A stretch of 64,000 nt of DNA from Azophilus sp965214305 (GCA_965214305.1 OZ243949.1:1488001-1552000), one strand, 5' to 3'; shown: positions 10,201-19,196, numbered from the stretch's first letter. Notes: generated by a model not told the origin, from the letters alone. Translations and numbers: made by a program.

Positions 10201-10277
10201 TGGCATTCGCAACCCTGTTGACGCTGGTGGCGGTGCCGGTGTTCTACCGCATCGCGCTCGGCGGGCGCATTACCTAG
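7239..10277 (+). CDS. RND efflux transporter permease (AcrB family)
   Basis: A 1012-residue inner-membrane proton-driven pump subunit. It has the RND layout: TM1 near residues 10-30, a large periplasmic loop, TM2-TM6 (about 335-490), a second periplasmic loop, then TM8-TM12. TM4 carries GMLVDNGIVIAEG: the first of the two AcrB proton-relay aspartates is kept and the second is Asn. TM10 keeps the lysine (LIKNCIVLIAEIDRR). RND pumps normally follow a periplasmic adaptor gene in the same operon. Here the upstream DNA is the dioxygenase stump, so the adaptor must come from elsewhere or has been lost. The substrate cannot be told. Confidence 0.9.
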   Translation: MWNIAKFSIERPLYPWLLILGCLIGGAVGIERVGRLEDPEFPFKFVLIVTEYPGASPVEVEQEVTDVVEAALQELPYIDRIESKSLAGRSEVQVAIEEQYDDSETPQIFDELRRRIGEAAGKLPPGSSLPQVEDDFGDVYGILYAISTPGYNAAEIRDMSRQIVTALKSVDGVAKVQTMGEPQEAVYVEVDHARLGRLGLPMDLLFQGIGAENDVMPPSSTVYGGRRLRIAPPTTFERPSGLAEMRIGSPGTTEIVRLVDIANLSRQPVEEPSVIIRHNGEQVFTVGVSTMSGANVVAVGHAVDARMHALLNDLPLGVSYAKVYAQHEVVEESIVQFFRNLLLSVATVVLALCVFMGWRAGTVVGAVLLLTVLGTLCVMAIVGIELHRISLGALMIAMGMLVDNGIVIAEGMVVGVGKGLTPAEAAAQSVRRTQFTLLGATIIGIMAFGPISLTDDAGGHFLRTLFQVVAIALLLSWVFAVTVVPLLGSHLLRPVPARSEEELYSGWLYAPYRRLITFGLGRAWLTSAVVVAVLGACLWAFQFVKQSFFPTTNSPLFYVDYRLPEGTDILTNDQDTRELEAAVRALDGVESVTSFIGRGASRFTVIMNPEQPNPAYTQFVVRVTEVGTMDERMAETRKLLSKLRPAAQLQVSRAEFTPGGNAKIEARFSGPDDRVLRGLANKALAVYLGHDLVDRHTDWRQPLLQVTPRYDEARARLAGVSRQDVYIALAYATVGVPIGLYREADKLIPIIARAPREESNDIAALPDRLVWSQSQQRYVPMRQVVSSFELTADNAMIFRRDRVRTIQARANLQPGFNAKQTFEALRAEVEAIALPPGYSMEWGGEHEADQQAYDTLISKIPLALGIMALITILMFGRIREPLVIWLSVPMTICGVVLGLLITGMSFTFPSFLGFLSLSGMLIKNCIVLIAEIDRRLTEGARTIQTMAAGSVSRLRPVILASGTTIAGMSPLLSDPFFREMAVCIMSGLAFATLLTLVAVPVFYRIALGGRIT

Positions 10278-10474
10278 TCGAGGTGCCGTTGCAAGAAGGG
10301 CCGGGCCGCCAAGACCACCGATGACGCGGCGCCGGCGCACGAAGTTCCGGCCGGGGTGCTTAAGGGCCTCCGGGATGGAGGCGTCCCGGCTCGGCATACC
10401 CCCAAGCGCGGGCTCCCCGGCATTCGCGTCCCGCGCGAAACCCGGTGACCAATCCGGTAATGAGCGGACCGATG

Positions 10475-11971
10475 CTACCGCACGGACCCCGGCGCTCCGT
10501 CCGCGGCGGGCGGCGCGGGCAGCGACGGCAGCGGCGCGGCACCCCTCGCCGCGTCCGCCCCCGACCAGTTCGCCAGCCGGCCCGTCGGGCTCGACACCAG
10601 GCTCATCACCGACAGGTCGGCGTCCGACGCCACCCGCAGCCGCCACTTGCCGGCGCCGTCGCCCAGCGCCCCCGAGGCGATCGCCGTCGCTTCCCCGGAC
10701 TCCAGCTCGGCCGCCGCCAGCGCCACCGCCGACCCCGCCGGGACGCGCACCGCCACCGCGCCGCCGGGCCGCACCCCGCGGTCGTCCGCGCCCGTCACCG
10801 TCGCCGTCGCCGCCTCCGAGCCCCAGTTCACCAGCCGCAGGCGGCTCACCTGGTTGGCGTTGCTGCCGGGGTTGAACGTCGCCACCCGGTGGACGCCGTC
10901 CTTGGCGGGCGCCGCCGCCAGCATCGCCGTCAGGAAGCCGTCGGCGTGGCGCACGTAGGCGCCGGCCTCGAAGTCGAGGTCCGCGCTCGACAGCGCCAGC
11001 CGCCAGGCCCCGGACCCGGACCCCGTGCGGCCGGACAGGCCCTTGGCCGGGGCGCCCAGTTCCAGGTCGTCGGAGTTGAACTGCCGCGCCTCGCGCGCCC
11101 GCAGCCGCAGCGACAGCCGCTCCCGCACCCGGCCGCCGTCGTCGAACGCCCGCACGGCCACCGTGCCGGCGCGGCCCGAGCGGTTCGCCACCCGGATGAA
11201 GCCCTGCCGCCCGCGCGGGTCCGAGGCGGACGGGAACAGCGGCACGCGCCGAACGCCGCCCGCGCCTTCGGGGAGCGCCGCCGACAGGTTGGACAGGTGC
11301 CCGCCCGGACTCGACAGCAGGCTCATCGCCACCAGCGGCGCCCCGGAGGCGATGGACAGCCGCCACTTGCCCGCGCCGTCGCCAAGGCCCGCCTGCGGCG
11401 CCCCGCAGGCCAGGCCGCGCCCGGACTCCAGCGCCGCCGCGCCAACCTCGCAGGCCGATCCCGCCGGCAGCGTCAGCACCACCGGCGAGCCCGGCGAGGC
11501 GCCCGAGTCGTCGGTCCCCGTCACCGTCGCCCGCGCCTCGGCGCCGGTCGGGTTGACCAGCCGCAGGCGGCTGACCTGGTTCGTGTTGCTGGCCGGGTTG
11601 AACGTCAGCAGCCGCAGCGCGCCGTCCGCGTCCCTGGGCGCCGTCGCCGCCATCGCCGTCACGAACCCGTCGGCGGTGCGCAGCAGGCCGATCGCCTCCG
11701 CGTCCAGCGCCCCGCCGCCGAACGACAGCCGCCAGCCGCCGGCGCCGGGGCCGGCACCGCCGGACAGGCCCTTGGCGGCGTTGCCGGCCTCCAGGTCGTC
11801 CGAGTTGAAGTGGGCGGCGGCGCGGGGGCCGAGGCGCAGGGTCAGCGGGGCGTATTGACGCCCGGCGTCGTCGACGGCCGTCACCGCCACCTCGCCGGCG
11901 GCGGCGGAGTGGTTGACCACCCGCACGAACCCCTGCAGGAAGGGGTCCGCGGCCGGCGGCAGGTACCAGGC
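10475..11971 (-). repeat. Tandem duplication in the giant protein C-terminus
   Basis: Two units of about 250 residues (DNA 11222-11971 and 10475-11221) share the same order of blocks. First comes a GFxRVxNxS module with FNSDDLE and KGLSG; then FNPxSNxNQVSRLRLVN, an LPAGSA block, GDGAGKWRL and MSLxSSPxGxLxNxS. Each unit is itself two similar halves, so the region is an A-B-A-B array. I do not recognise the domain. Confidence 0.75.
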
Positions 11972-14900
11972 CGCCGCGGGCGCGGCGACCGCGGCCGGCG
12001 CGCGGGTCTCCGGCTCCTCCCCGGCCTCCGGTGGCGGTGGCGGTGGCGGCGGCGGTGGCGTCGTCGGTGGCGGCGGCGGCTCGCCGTCGTCGGCGATCCG
12101 GAAGGCGAGGCGGCCCGTCCCCGACGCGCCGCCGGCCAGGCCGACGCCGCTGCTGCGCCCCAGCCCGCCCAGGCCGACGTCCACGGTCCCGCCGCCGTCC
12201 GCGGCCGCCGTCAGCGTCAGCGTCACCGAGGCCGCCGAGGGGCCCGTGAAGGTCACCGCCGGGGCGTCGTCGGCGTTGAGGTCGTTGCACGCCACCCCGG
12301 TCGGAAGCGTCGTCGGGCAGGACACCGTGTAGTCCGTGCCGCGCTCGGCGCCGCCGGCGAAGACGAGGGGCACGGCGAGCGCCTCCCCGCCCTGGAAATC
12401 CGGGTCCAGCGGGTCGTTCGCCGCCAGGGCGCGGCCCAGGGCGACGGTGAACGTCCTCGAGCCCCCCTTGGCCACGTTGCCGGCGGCGCCCGACAGCGTC
12501 ACCGGGGTGGGATCCACGTCCTTGCTGAACATCGTGGCGCTGGTGATCGCCCCCAGGGCGGCGCCTTGCGGGGCCGCGCCCAGGGCGATGGTGACGGTCT
12601 CGTTCGGCTCGTCAATCCCGTCAACCTTGTAGATGTAGGTGATCTCCTGGGTGGCGCTGCCGTTGGCCCTGAAGACGAAGAAGTCGTCGGGGGCCTCGTA
12701 GTCCGTTCCCCGCGTCGCCGTGCCCGAAAAGCTGAGCGGAAACCGCAGGTCCCGTCCGGTCGGGGCGTCGGACCGCAGGACGAACGTGATCGGGCCGTTG
12801 GACTCGGAATGCGTGAAGCGCTCCCGGGTGAACCCGACGGTCACCGAAGCGGGGGCCTCGACGATGCGGAACGTCAGCGACGTGCCGCTCGTCGCCATCG
12901 TCAGCGTCTCCTCGGCCTCGACCGCGCCGTCCGCGGCCACGTTGATCATGAGGTAAACCGACCCCCGGGACCGGCTGCCGAGCCGCGCGCGGTCCAGGGT
13001 GATCGTGGGGGTGCCGCTGTCCATGCCGCTGCAGGCGCTGTCCATCTGGTCCGACGCCGGCGAGCGGCACGACAGCGTGTAGTCCGAACCGCGCGCGGCG
13101 CTGCCGCCCAGCGTGATCGGGAAGCCCACCGTCGCCGGGTCGGCGTCGTTCAGGCGGCGGTTCAGGAACCAGTTGAACGCGCGCACCGTCGTGCCCTCGG
13201 GCAGCGGGACGCTCACGCTTGCCTCCAACGGCGTCAGCCCGAAGGTCACCGCCGCCGGGGTGGCGGTCGCCTCGCTTGACGCCGCGCCCTCGAGCGCCCC
13301 GTCCACCGCGCGGACCTGGAAGCCGTAGGCGGTGCCGTTCGCCAGGCCCGTCACCGTGTGGGCGGCGGTCGTGGCGGTGCTGTCGGCGATGTTGGTCCAG
13401 CTCCCCCAGGCGCCGGTGACCGGCGGGGTGCGCTGGCGGAACTGCCAGCCGTCGATGGCGCCGTCGCCCGGGTCCGTCCACGACAGCACGACCTGCCGGT
13501 GGCCCCCCGCGGCGGCGAGGCCGGCGGGCGCCGCCGGCGCCGCGTCGTCGTCGGCCACCGTCACCGCCACGCTGCCGGTCACCGAGCCGTAGCCGCCGCC
13601 GCTCGCGCTGTGGGTCAGCGTGGCGCTGTCGTCCACGCCGTCGTTGTCCTGACCCGCCGACACCGTCACCGTCCGCGCCGTGCCCCAGTTGGTCGTGTTG
13701 AAAGTCAGCGTGCTCTGGTTGCCGTTCGTGCCGGAGTCGGTGTCCACCGTCACCTCGCCGCCCGCCCCCGCGACCGTCACCGTCACGCTTCCCGTCGGCT
13801 GGGTCGCCAGCTTCACCGTGTAGGCGCCGCTGCCGCCCTCCGCCACCGTCAGCGCGGTCGGGTCGAGCACCAGGCCCGGCGCGTCGTTGTCGGTCACCGT
13901 CACCGCCACGCTGCCGGTCACCGAGGCGTAGTTGCCACCGGACGCCGTGTGCGTCAGCGTCGCGGCGTCGTTCGCCGCGTCGCCGTCGTCCGCCGCCGAC
14001 ACCGTCACCGTCTTGGGCGCGCTCCAGTCGCTCGTGGTGAAGGTCAGCGTGTTCTGGCTGCCCGGAGCCGTGGCGTCGGTGTCCACCGTGACGTCGCCGT
14101 TGTCGCTCGCGATCGTCACCGTGACGCTCCCCGTCGGCCGGCCCGCGAGCGCCACCGTGTAGGCCGCGTCCGCCTCCTCGACCACCGTCACCGCGTCCCG
14201 GCTGAAGGCCAGCGCCGCCGTCACCGCCTCGGCCTCGATCCCGAACATCAGCACGACGGGCGACGCCTCCCCGAACGGCGTCTGGCCCTCGGCCGTCCGG
14301 CGGGAGGCGTCGGCGATCGACCAGCCGGCCGCGCCGCCGTCCGCGTCGGAGTTGGTCACCGCGAAGAACGCGTTCTGGGCGTTGGTGTCCGTCCGCCGGC
14401 CGTCGTTGGCCACCAGCCAGTAGGTCGCGCCCGCCTTCAGCACGGTGCCGTCCGGGGCGGCGAAGACGTTCGCCGCGTCGTCCGCGGGACTCGGCGGGTT
14501 GGACAGCCGCGCCACCAGGGCGCCCGGCCGGCCCCCGGTGCCGTCCTCGCGGATGGCGACCGAAAGCGGGCGCCCCGACCGCGCGAACAGGCGCACCGAC
14601 ACGCTCGAGACCGCGTAGCCCGCCGCGTTGCCGCCGGTGGTGAAGGCCGTGGCGAACTCGTCGTTGACGCCGCCCGTGGCGGTCCCGTCCGGGTCGTTGG
14701 CCACCAGGAAGGCGGTGTCGTCGTCGACGACGGTGACGGCCACGCTGCCCGTCGCCGAGCCGTAGCCGCCGCCGGCCGCCGTGTGGGTCAGCGTGGCGCT
14801 GTCGTTGACGCCGTCCAGGTCGTGCCCCGCCGACACCGTCACCGTCCGCGGCGTCGCCCAGTTGACGGTGGTGAACGTCAGGGTGGACTGGTCGCCGCCC

Positions 14901-17773
14901 TGGACGGCGTCGGCGTCCGCCGTCACCTCGCCGCCGGCGCCGGCGACCGTCACCGTCACGCTCCCCGTCGGCTTCGTGGCCAGCGCCACCGTGTAGGTCG
15001 CGCTGCCGCCCTCGGCCACCTTCAGCGAAGTCGGGTCGAGCACCAGCCCCACCCCCGGCAGGGCCGGCGTCGCGCTCACGGCGGCCGAGGCCGCGCCCGG
15101 CACCGTCCCGCCCGGCGCGGCCACGGCGCGCACCTGGAAGCCGTACGCCGTGCCGTTCGTCAGGCCCGTCACCGTGTGGGCGGTCGTGTCGGCGTTGCTG
15201 CCCGCGATGTCCGTCCAGGGGCCGAAGCCGCCGCCGCCCGTCCGCTGGCGGAACTGCCACTTGGTGATGTCGCCGTTGTTGGGGTTGGTCCAGCCGAGCG
15301 TGACCCGGGCGTTGCCCGCCGTCGCCGTCAGGCCCGCCGGCGCCGCCGGCGCCGCCACCGGCGTCGCCCGCTCGATGGCCGACGGCGTGCCGCCGACGCT
15401 CCCGTTGCGCGCGCGCATCTGGAAGTCCAGAACCTCGGTGAAGCTGCCCGTGAAGCTGGTGATATTGGCGCCGCCGCTCATGGTCGCCCACCCGAACCAG
15501 CCCCCGCCCGGCCTGCGGACCCGGTACTGGTAGTCCGTGACCGTGCCGGACGGACGGGTCCAGCGCAGCGTCACCTGGCCGCCGCCCGGCCCCGCCGTCG
15601 CCGTGAAGCCGGTCGGCGCGCCGGGCGCGGCGGCCGTCGGCGTCGCCGTCACCTCGGCCGAGACCGCGCCCAACTGCCTGCCTTCCGCCGCGCGCACCTG
15701 GAAGCCGTAGGCGGTGCCGTTGGCCAGGCCCGTCACCGTGTGGGTCGTGGTCGCGGCGGTGCTGCCGGCGATCTCCGTCCAGCCGCCCCAGGTGCCGGTG
15801 CCCGCCGGCGCGCGCCGGCGGAACTCGTAGACGGTGATGTCGGCGTCGGAGGGGTCGGTCCAGCTCAGCGTCACCTCGCCGTCGCCCGCCGCGGCGGTGA
15901 GGCCCGCGGGGGCGAGCGGCGGGTCGTCGTTGGCGATCGTCGCCGTGTGCACGGTCCGGGAGCCGAGGTCGTAGCCGTCCCCGTCCGCCAGGGTGATGAT
16001 GACCGTCTCGTCGGGCTCGCGCAGCGCGTCCTGGGAGACGCTGACGGAGATGAACGCCGCGCCCGCGCCCGCGTCCACGGTCAAGCTGTCCGGCACCGTG
16101 AAGTCCGTCCCCCGGGTCGCGGTGCCGGTCACCGCGTAGCCCAGGACGAAGGACGCGCCCGGGTTGGTGATCCTGACAAGCACAGTCATGAGGGTGCCCT
16201 CGGTCTCGCTGCTCGTCGCGAACACGAACTCCACCGTCGGCGTCAGCGCCATCGGCGTCGCGGAGACGGCGTCCGAGGCCGCGCCGACGCTGGTCCCGGC
16301 TTGGGCGAGGATCTGGAATTCGTAGGCGGTGCCGTTGGCCAGGCCCGTCACCGTGTGGGCGACGGTGTCGGCGTCGCTGTTTTCGATGGTAAGCCAAGCC
16401 CCCCAGGCGCCGGTGTCCGGAGGGGTGCGCCGGCGGACGCTCCAGGAATCGATGGCGGCGTTGTTGGGGTCGTTCCAGTTCAGGGTGACCTGGCCGTCGC
16501 CCGCCGTGGCGGTGAGGCCCGTCGGCTTGGCCGGCGGGGGCTTTCTCGGCGTGGCGGACACGGTGTCCGAGGGTTCGCCGAACAGCGTCCCGTCCACGGT
16601 CGGCTCCCCGACCGTCGCGCGGATCTGGTAGTCGTAGGCCGTGCCGTTGGTGCGGCCCGTCACGGTGAAGCTGAAGCCGGGGACGCTGCCGGCGGCAAGC
16701 CCGGCCCCCCAGGGCGACCAGGCGCCGCCGCCCGTCCGGACGCGGATCTGCCAATGGGTGATCCTGGCGTCTGCGGGGTTGTCCCAGCTCAGGGTGATCC
16801 GGCCGTCGCCCGGCGTCGCCGTGAGGCCCGTCGGCTTGAGCGGCGGCGGGTTGGCCGCCGGCGTGGCGGTGGCGGCGTCCGAGGCGGCGCCTTGCAGTGC
16901 CCCGGCCCGGGCGCGGACGCGGAAGCCGTACTGGTCGCCGTTGACCAGGCCGGACACCCGGGCCTCGGTGGCGCCGGGGCCGGCCCCGGGGCTGAAGTTG
17001 CGCCAGCCGCCCCAGGCGCCCGGGGTGCCCCGCCAGTTGTCGTACTGCCACGAGGTGATGCGGCTGTCGCCCGGGTCGTTCCAGCGCAGCGTCACCTGGC
17101 CGCTGTCCGGGCCCGGCGCGGCGGTCAGGCCGGTCGGCGCGGCGGGGCCGTTGGGGGCGCCCTTGACGGCGAATCGCATGGATTGGTTCGATCCAAACCA
17201 ACTACTGCTTTGCTGGAAGCGGCTCCCGTTGTTGATGCTCCAGCCGGTCAGGCCGGTTTGCCCGTCACCGCGGGCAGCGGATACAGGGATATTCTGAGGA
17301 GATGCCCTCGGTGTGCCGTCGTTGAACACGAGGAAATAGGTCGTGTTCGCCGCGAGCACGGTGCCCGCCGGGGCGGTGAAGGTGTTCAGGGCATCTAACG
17401 TGAAACTGTTCGGGTTGACGAGCGTCGCCACGAGCGCGCCGGGGTTTGTGCCGCTGCCGGCGCGGATCGTGACAACCGTGGTTCTGCCCGTCAAGTCCGT
17501 TACGCCGCTGCGCCCCAGTGCGATGTCCACCTCCGAGAGCGCGTAGCCCGTGGCGTTGGCCCCGGTGGTGAATTTCGTTGCAAACTCGAACAAAAAACTG
17601 CCAGTAGCTGTCTGACCCGTGTTGCTGACCAGCGTCGTCTGCGCCAAGGCGCCCGACGTGAGGCCGGCCAGCAGGGGCAGGGCGAGCAGGACGGCGGCGG
17701 CGGAACGGGCGTTCCGAAAGCCTTTACATGGCGGCGCGCCCGCCCGCCGCAGACGGCCGATCACGCCGCGCAT
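10475..17773 (-). CDS. Giant secreted FN3/Calx-beta repeat protein
   Basis: A 2432-residue exported protein. Residues 1-45 form a signal peptide (AAAVLLALPLLAGLTSGALA). Two related 165-residue modules (about 46-208 and 1021-1185) resemble choice-of-anchor domains. There are seven fibronectin III domains (about 209-308, 309-411, 412-509, 618-715, 716-807, 808-907, 1413-1508), one Calx-beta domain (510-617), three near-identical 113-residue beta repeats (908-1020, 1186-1299, 1300-1412) and further Calx-beta-like segments to about 1897. A proline hinge (1898-1934) precedes two 250-residue C-terminal units. I see no LPXTG motif, transmembrane anchor or autotransporter barrel. The ATG at 17773 is preferred because it begins a clean signal peptide; an in-frame start at 17857 would put the G run inside the gene. 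Base composition is far more GC-rich than in the neighbours. The likely role is adhesion or surface interaction, by inference only. Confidence 0.85.
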   Translation of the reverse strand: MRGVIGRLRRAGAPPCKGFRNARSAAAVLLALPLLAGLTSGALAQTTLVSNTGQTATGSFLFEFATKFTTGANATGYALSEVDIALGRSGVTDLTGRTTVVTIRAGSGTNPGALVATLVNPNSFTLDALNTFTAPAGTVLAANTTYFLVFNDGTPRASPQNIPVSAARGDGQTGLTGWSINNGSRFQQSSSWFGSNQSMRFAVKGAPNGPAAPTGLTAAPGPDSGQVTLRWNDPGDSRITSWQYDNWRGTPGAWGGWRNFSPGAGPGATEARVSGLVNGDQYGFRVRARAGALQGAASDAATATPAANPPPLKPTGLTATPGDGRITLSWDNPADARITHWQIRVRTGGGAWSPWGAGLAAGSVPGFSFTVTGRTNGTAYDYQIRATVGEPTVDGTLFGEPSDTVSATPRKPPPAKPTGLTATAGDGQVTLNWNDPNNAAIDSWSVRRRTPPDTGAWGAWLTIENSDADTVAHTVTGLANGTAYEFQILAQAGTSVGAASDAVSATPMALTPTVEFVFATSSETEGTLMTVLVRITNPGASFVLGYAVTGTATRGTDFTVPDSLTVDAGAGAAFISVSVSQDALREPDETVIITLADGDGYDLGSRTVHTATIANDDPPLAPAGLTAAAGDGEVTLSWTDPSDADITVYEFRRRAPAGTGTWGGWTEIAGSTAATTTHTVTGLANGTAYGFQVRAAEGRQLGAVSAEVTATPTAAAPGAPTGFTATAGPGGGQVTLRWTRPSGTVTDYQYRVRRPGGGWFGWATMSGGANITSFTGSFTEVLDFQMRARNGSVGGTPSAIERATPVAAPAAPAGLTATAGNARVTLGWTNPNNGDITKWQFRQRTGGGGFGPWTDIAGSNADTTAHTVTGLTNGTAYGFQVRAVAAPGGTVPGAASAAVSATPALPGVGLVLDPTSLKVAEGGSATYTVALATKPTGSVTVTVAGAGGEVTADADAVQGGDQSTLTFTTVNWATPRTVTVSAGHDLDGVNDSATLTHTAAGGGYGSATGSVAVTVVDDDTAFLVANDPDGTATGGVNDEFATAFTTGGNAAGYAVSSVSVRLFARSGRPLSVAIREDGTGGRPGALVARLSNPPSPADDAANVFAAPDGTVLKAGATYWLVANDGRRTDTNAQNAFFAVTNSDADGGAAGWSIADASRRTAEGQTPFGEASPVVLMFGIEAEAVTAALAFSRDAVTVVEEADAAYTVALAGRPTGSVTVTIASDNGDVTVDTDATAPGSQNTLTFTTSDWSAPKTVTVSAADDGDAANDAATLTHTASGGNYASVTGSVAVTVTDNDAPGLVLDPTALTVAEGGSGAYTVKLATQPTGSVTVTVAGAGGEVTVDTDSGTNGNQSTLTFNTTNWGTARTVTVSAGQDNDGVDDSATLTHSASGGGYGSVTGSVAVTVADDDAAPAAPAGLAAAGGHRQVVLSWTDPGDGAIDGWQFRQRTPPVTGAWGSWTNIADSTATTAAHTVTGLANGTAYGFQVRAVDGALEGAASSEATATPAAVTFGLTPLEASVSVPLPEGTTVRAFNWFLNRRLNDADPATVGFPITLGGSAARGSDYTLSCRSPASDQMDSACSGMDSGTPTITLDRARLGSRSRGSVYLMINVAADGAVEAEETLTMATSGTSLTFRIVEAPASVTVGFTRERFTHSESNGPITFVLRSDAPTGRDLRFPLSFSGTATRGTDYEAPDDFFVFRANGSATQEITYIYKVDGIDEPNETVTIALGAAPQGAALGAITSATMFSKDVDPTPVTLSGAAGNVAKGGSRTFTVALGRALAANDPLDPDFQGGEALAVPLVFAGGAERGTDYTVSCPTTLPTGVACNDLNADDAPAVTFTGPSAASVTLTLTAAADGGGTVDVGLGGLGRSSGVGLAGGASGTGRLAFRIADDGEPPPPPTTPPPPPPPPPPEAGEEPETRAPAAVAAPAAAWYLPPAADPFLQGFVRVVNHSAAAGEVAVTAVDDAGRQYAPLTLRLGPRAAAHFNSDDLEAGNAAKGLSGGAGPGAGGWRLSFGGGALDAEAIGLLRTADGFVTAMAATAPRDADGALRLLTFNPASNTNQVSRLRLVNPTGAEARATVTGTDDSGASPGSPVVLTLPAGSACEVGAAALESGRGLACGAPQAGLGDGAGKWRLSIASGAPLVAMSLLSSPGGHLSNLSAALPEGAGGVRRVPLFPSASDPRGRQGFIRVANRSGRAGTVAVRAFDDGGRVRERLSLRLRAREARQFNSDDLELGAPAKGLSGRTGSGSGAWRLALSSADLDFEAGAYVRHADGFLTAMLAAAPAKDGVHRVATFNPGSNANQVSRLRLVNWGSEAATATVTGADDRGVRPGGAVAVRVPAGSAVALAAAELESGEATAIASGALGDGAGKWRLRVASDADLSVMSLVSSPTGRLANWSGADAARGAAPLPSLPAPPAADGAPGSVR
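11972..12082 (-). repeat. Proline-rich hinge encoded by triplet-rich DNA
   Basis: The stretch encodes a poly-proline linker (residues about 1898-1934) between the domain array and the C-terminal units. On the + strand it is a run of GGT, GGC and GGA triplets, so slippage here would change hinge length without breaking the frame. Confidence 0.6.
13538..15052 (-). repeat. Three near-identical 113-residue beta repeats
   Basis: DNA blocks 14714-15052, 13877-14218 and 13538-13876 encode the same module, with shared TVALATxPTGSVTVTV, TLTFTTxNW and SATLTHTA blocks and GSVAVTV at the end. The DNA itself is strongly alike, which suggests recent duplication. The second choice-of-anchor-like module sits between the first and second copies. 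Confidence 0.8.
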
Positions 17774-17779
17774 TTCGGA

Positions 17780-17798
17780 GGGGGGGGGGGGGGGGGGG
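17780..17798. repeat. Poly-G tract of 19 next to a start codon
   Basis: Nineteen consecutive G on the + strand (C on the coding strand) end 6 nt before the ATG at 17773 of the giant surface protein. Homopolymer runs of this length slip during replication. The run overlaps the expected ribosome-binding site; with the in-frame upstream start at 17857 it would encode prolines. The exact length may also be affected by sequencing. Confidence 0.9.
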
Positions 17799-18122
17799 TG
17801 ATGATGCGGGCGGAAGGCCGGGCGCGGCGTTCGGCGTCCGCGGCAACGACTCGGCAAAGGCCTTGGTGGATTCGTGGCTTGGCATCGCCATCCCGCTGCC
17901 TCCGGGGCTTTCGATCGGAAGGGCTATTGTCATGACATGAAATCCAAGCGTGGAATGGCTGCCAAGGTAGGGCGAGGCGCCCTTACAGTCAAGGCGCGCC
18001 CGCCAAGCGGGCGCGTTGGATTGGCTTTATTCATCCCGGCACACCCCTATCCGTGGTGCATCCTGTATGGTTTATCGCAGATCTCTTTAACCCCCATGAC
18101 AGGCGAGAGGTAATGACGGAGC
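17799..18122. other. Divergent promoter region, no gene seen
   Basis: This stretch lies between the giant protein (leftward) and the oxidoreductase (rightward). It must hold both promoters. I see no convincing coding sequence, terminator or repeat in it. Confidence 0.4.
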
Positions 18123-19139
18123 ATGACCCGGATCCAAACAGTCCGTTGCCACCAAATTAGCGAGGATATCGGCTCGGTGAGCCTCGATGAAATCAACTTG
18201 CCGGACCCCGGACCCGGAGAGGTACAGGTGCGAATCAAAGCCTGCGCTCTGAATTTTACCGACCTGCTGATGATTCAAGGCAAATATCAACACAAGCCCG
18301 CCCTGCCCTTCGCACCCGGCCGCGAAGCATCCGGTGACATCGTGGCCATGGGCACCGGCGTGCATGCATTCAAGGAGGGCGACGCCGTATCGTTCGGGTT
18401 GCGCAGCGGCGGTTTCGCGGAAGCGGTCAACTTGGCCGCGGACAGCGTTGAACCCATGCCGTGCGGCATGTCCTACGCCAAGGCTGCTTGCTACCGCTCC
18501 GCTTATCTCACCGCCTATGTTGCGCTCATCGTGCGCGGCAAGTTACAAACCGACGAATGGCTGCTCGTCCACGGTGCCGGCGGCGGCGTGGGTATGGCGG
18601 CGGTCGATCTCGGCAAACACTTCGGTGCCCGTGTCATCGGCACGGGCAGCCGGGACGACAAACTCGCCGTGGTTAAGGCCCGGGGTGCCGACGCCGTTAT
18701 CAACTACAGCCTGCCGGACGGTTCTCTCGGCGGCTTCCGCGACAAAGTAAAGGAAATCACCGGCACGGGCGGTGCCGATGTCATCTACGACCCGGTGGGC
18801 GGCGACGTGTTCGATGAATCCATGCGTTGCGTCAATTGGCGCGGCCGCATCCTCACCATCGGCTTCACCAGCGGACGTTGGCCGCAAGCCGCCGTCAACC
18901 GGATTCTCATCAAGAGTATTGCCGTCATCGGTGTGCGCGCCGGGGAAATCGGCCGCCGCGACCCCGCCCTTGGCGTGCGTATTCGCCGTGCAATAGCCGA
19001 CTTGGCGAATGACGGCCATATCAACCCCCATGTTTGCGCCACCTTCCCGCTCGAACGGGCAGTGGACGCCATGCGCCTGCTGGAAAATCGTGAAGTGGTG
19101 GGGAAGTGCGTGGTTACGATGAACGGCTATGGTCCCTAA
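18123..19139 (+). CDS. Zinc-free quinone oxidoreductase-like dehydrogenase
   Basis: A 338-residue medium-chain dehydrogenase/reductase of the NADPH:quinone oxidoreductase group. The N-terminal GroES-like fold has LNFTDLLMIQGKYQHKPALP and PGREASGDIVAMG. The Rossmann fold has the nucleotide motif VHGAGGGVGMAAVDLGKHFG, then VIYDPVGGDVFDESMR. The cysteines that bind the structural zinc of alcohol dehydrogenases are absent, as expected for this group. GGAG lies just upstream of the ATG at 18123. It would reduce quinones or enoyl/enone substrates with NADPH in the cytoplasm. The substrate is not known. Confidence 0.88.
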   Translation: MTRIQTVRCHQISEDIGSVSLDEINLPDPGPGEVQVRIKACALNFTDLLMIQGKYQHKPALPFAPGREASGDIVAMGTGVHAFKEGDAVSFGLRSGGFAEAVNLAADSVEPMPCGMSYAKAACYRSAYLTAYVALIVRGKLQTDEWLLVHGAGGGVGMAAVDLGKHFGARVIGTGSRDDKLAVVKARGADAVINYSLPDGSLGGFRDKVKEITGTGGADVIYDPVGGDVFDESMRCVNWRGRILTIGFTSGRWPQAAVNRILIKSIAVIGVRAGEIGRRDPALGVRIRRAIADLANDGHINPHVCATFPLERAVDAMRLLENREVVGKCVVTMNGYGP

Positions 19140-19196
19140 GTGATTTTCGGGCGCGGGCGCCAAGGGCCCGCCCCACGGCGCCGATAGCGTCTTGGT

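Noticed and set aside
10445..17398. Very long open frames opposite and out of frame with the giant gene (944, 1346, 1526 and 748 codons)
   Set aside because: They are Arg/Pro/Gly-rich shadows caused by extreme GC and the codon pattern of the repeats. They have no recognisable domains, and the minus-strand frame has a signal peptide and clear FN3 and Calx-beta domains.
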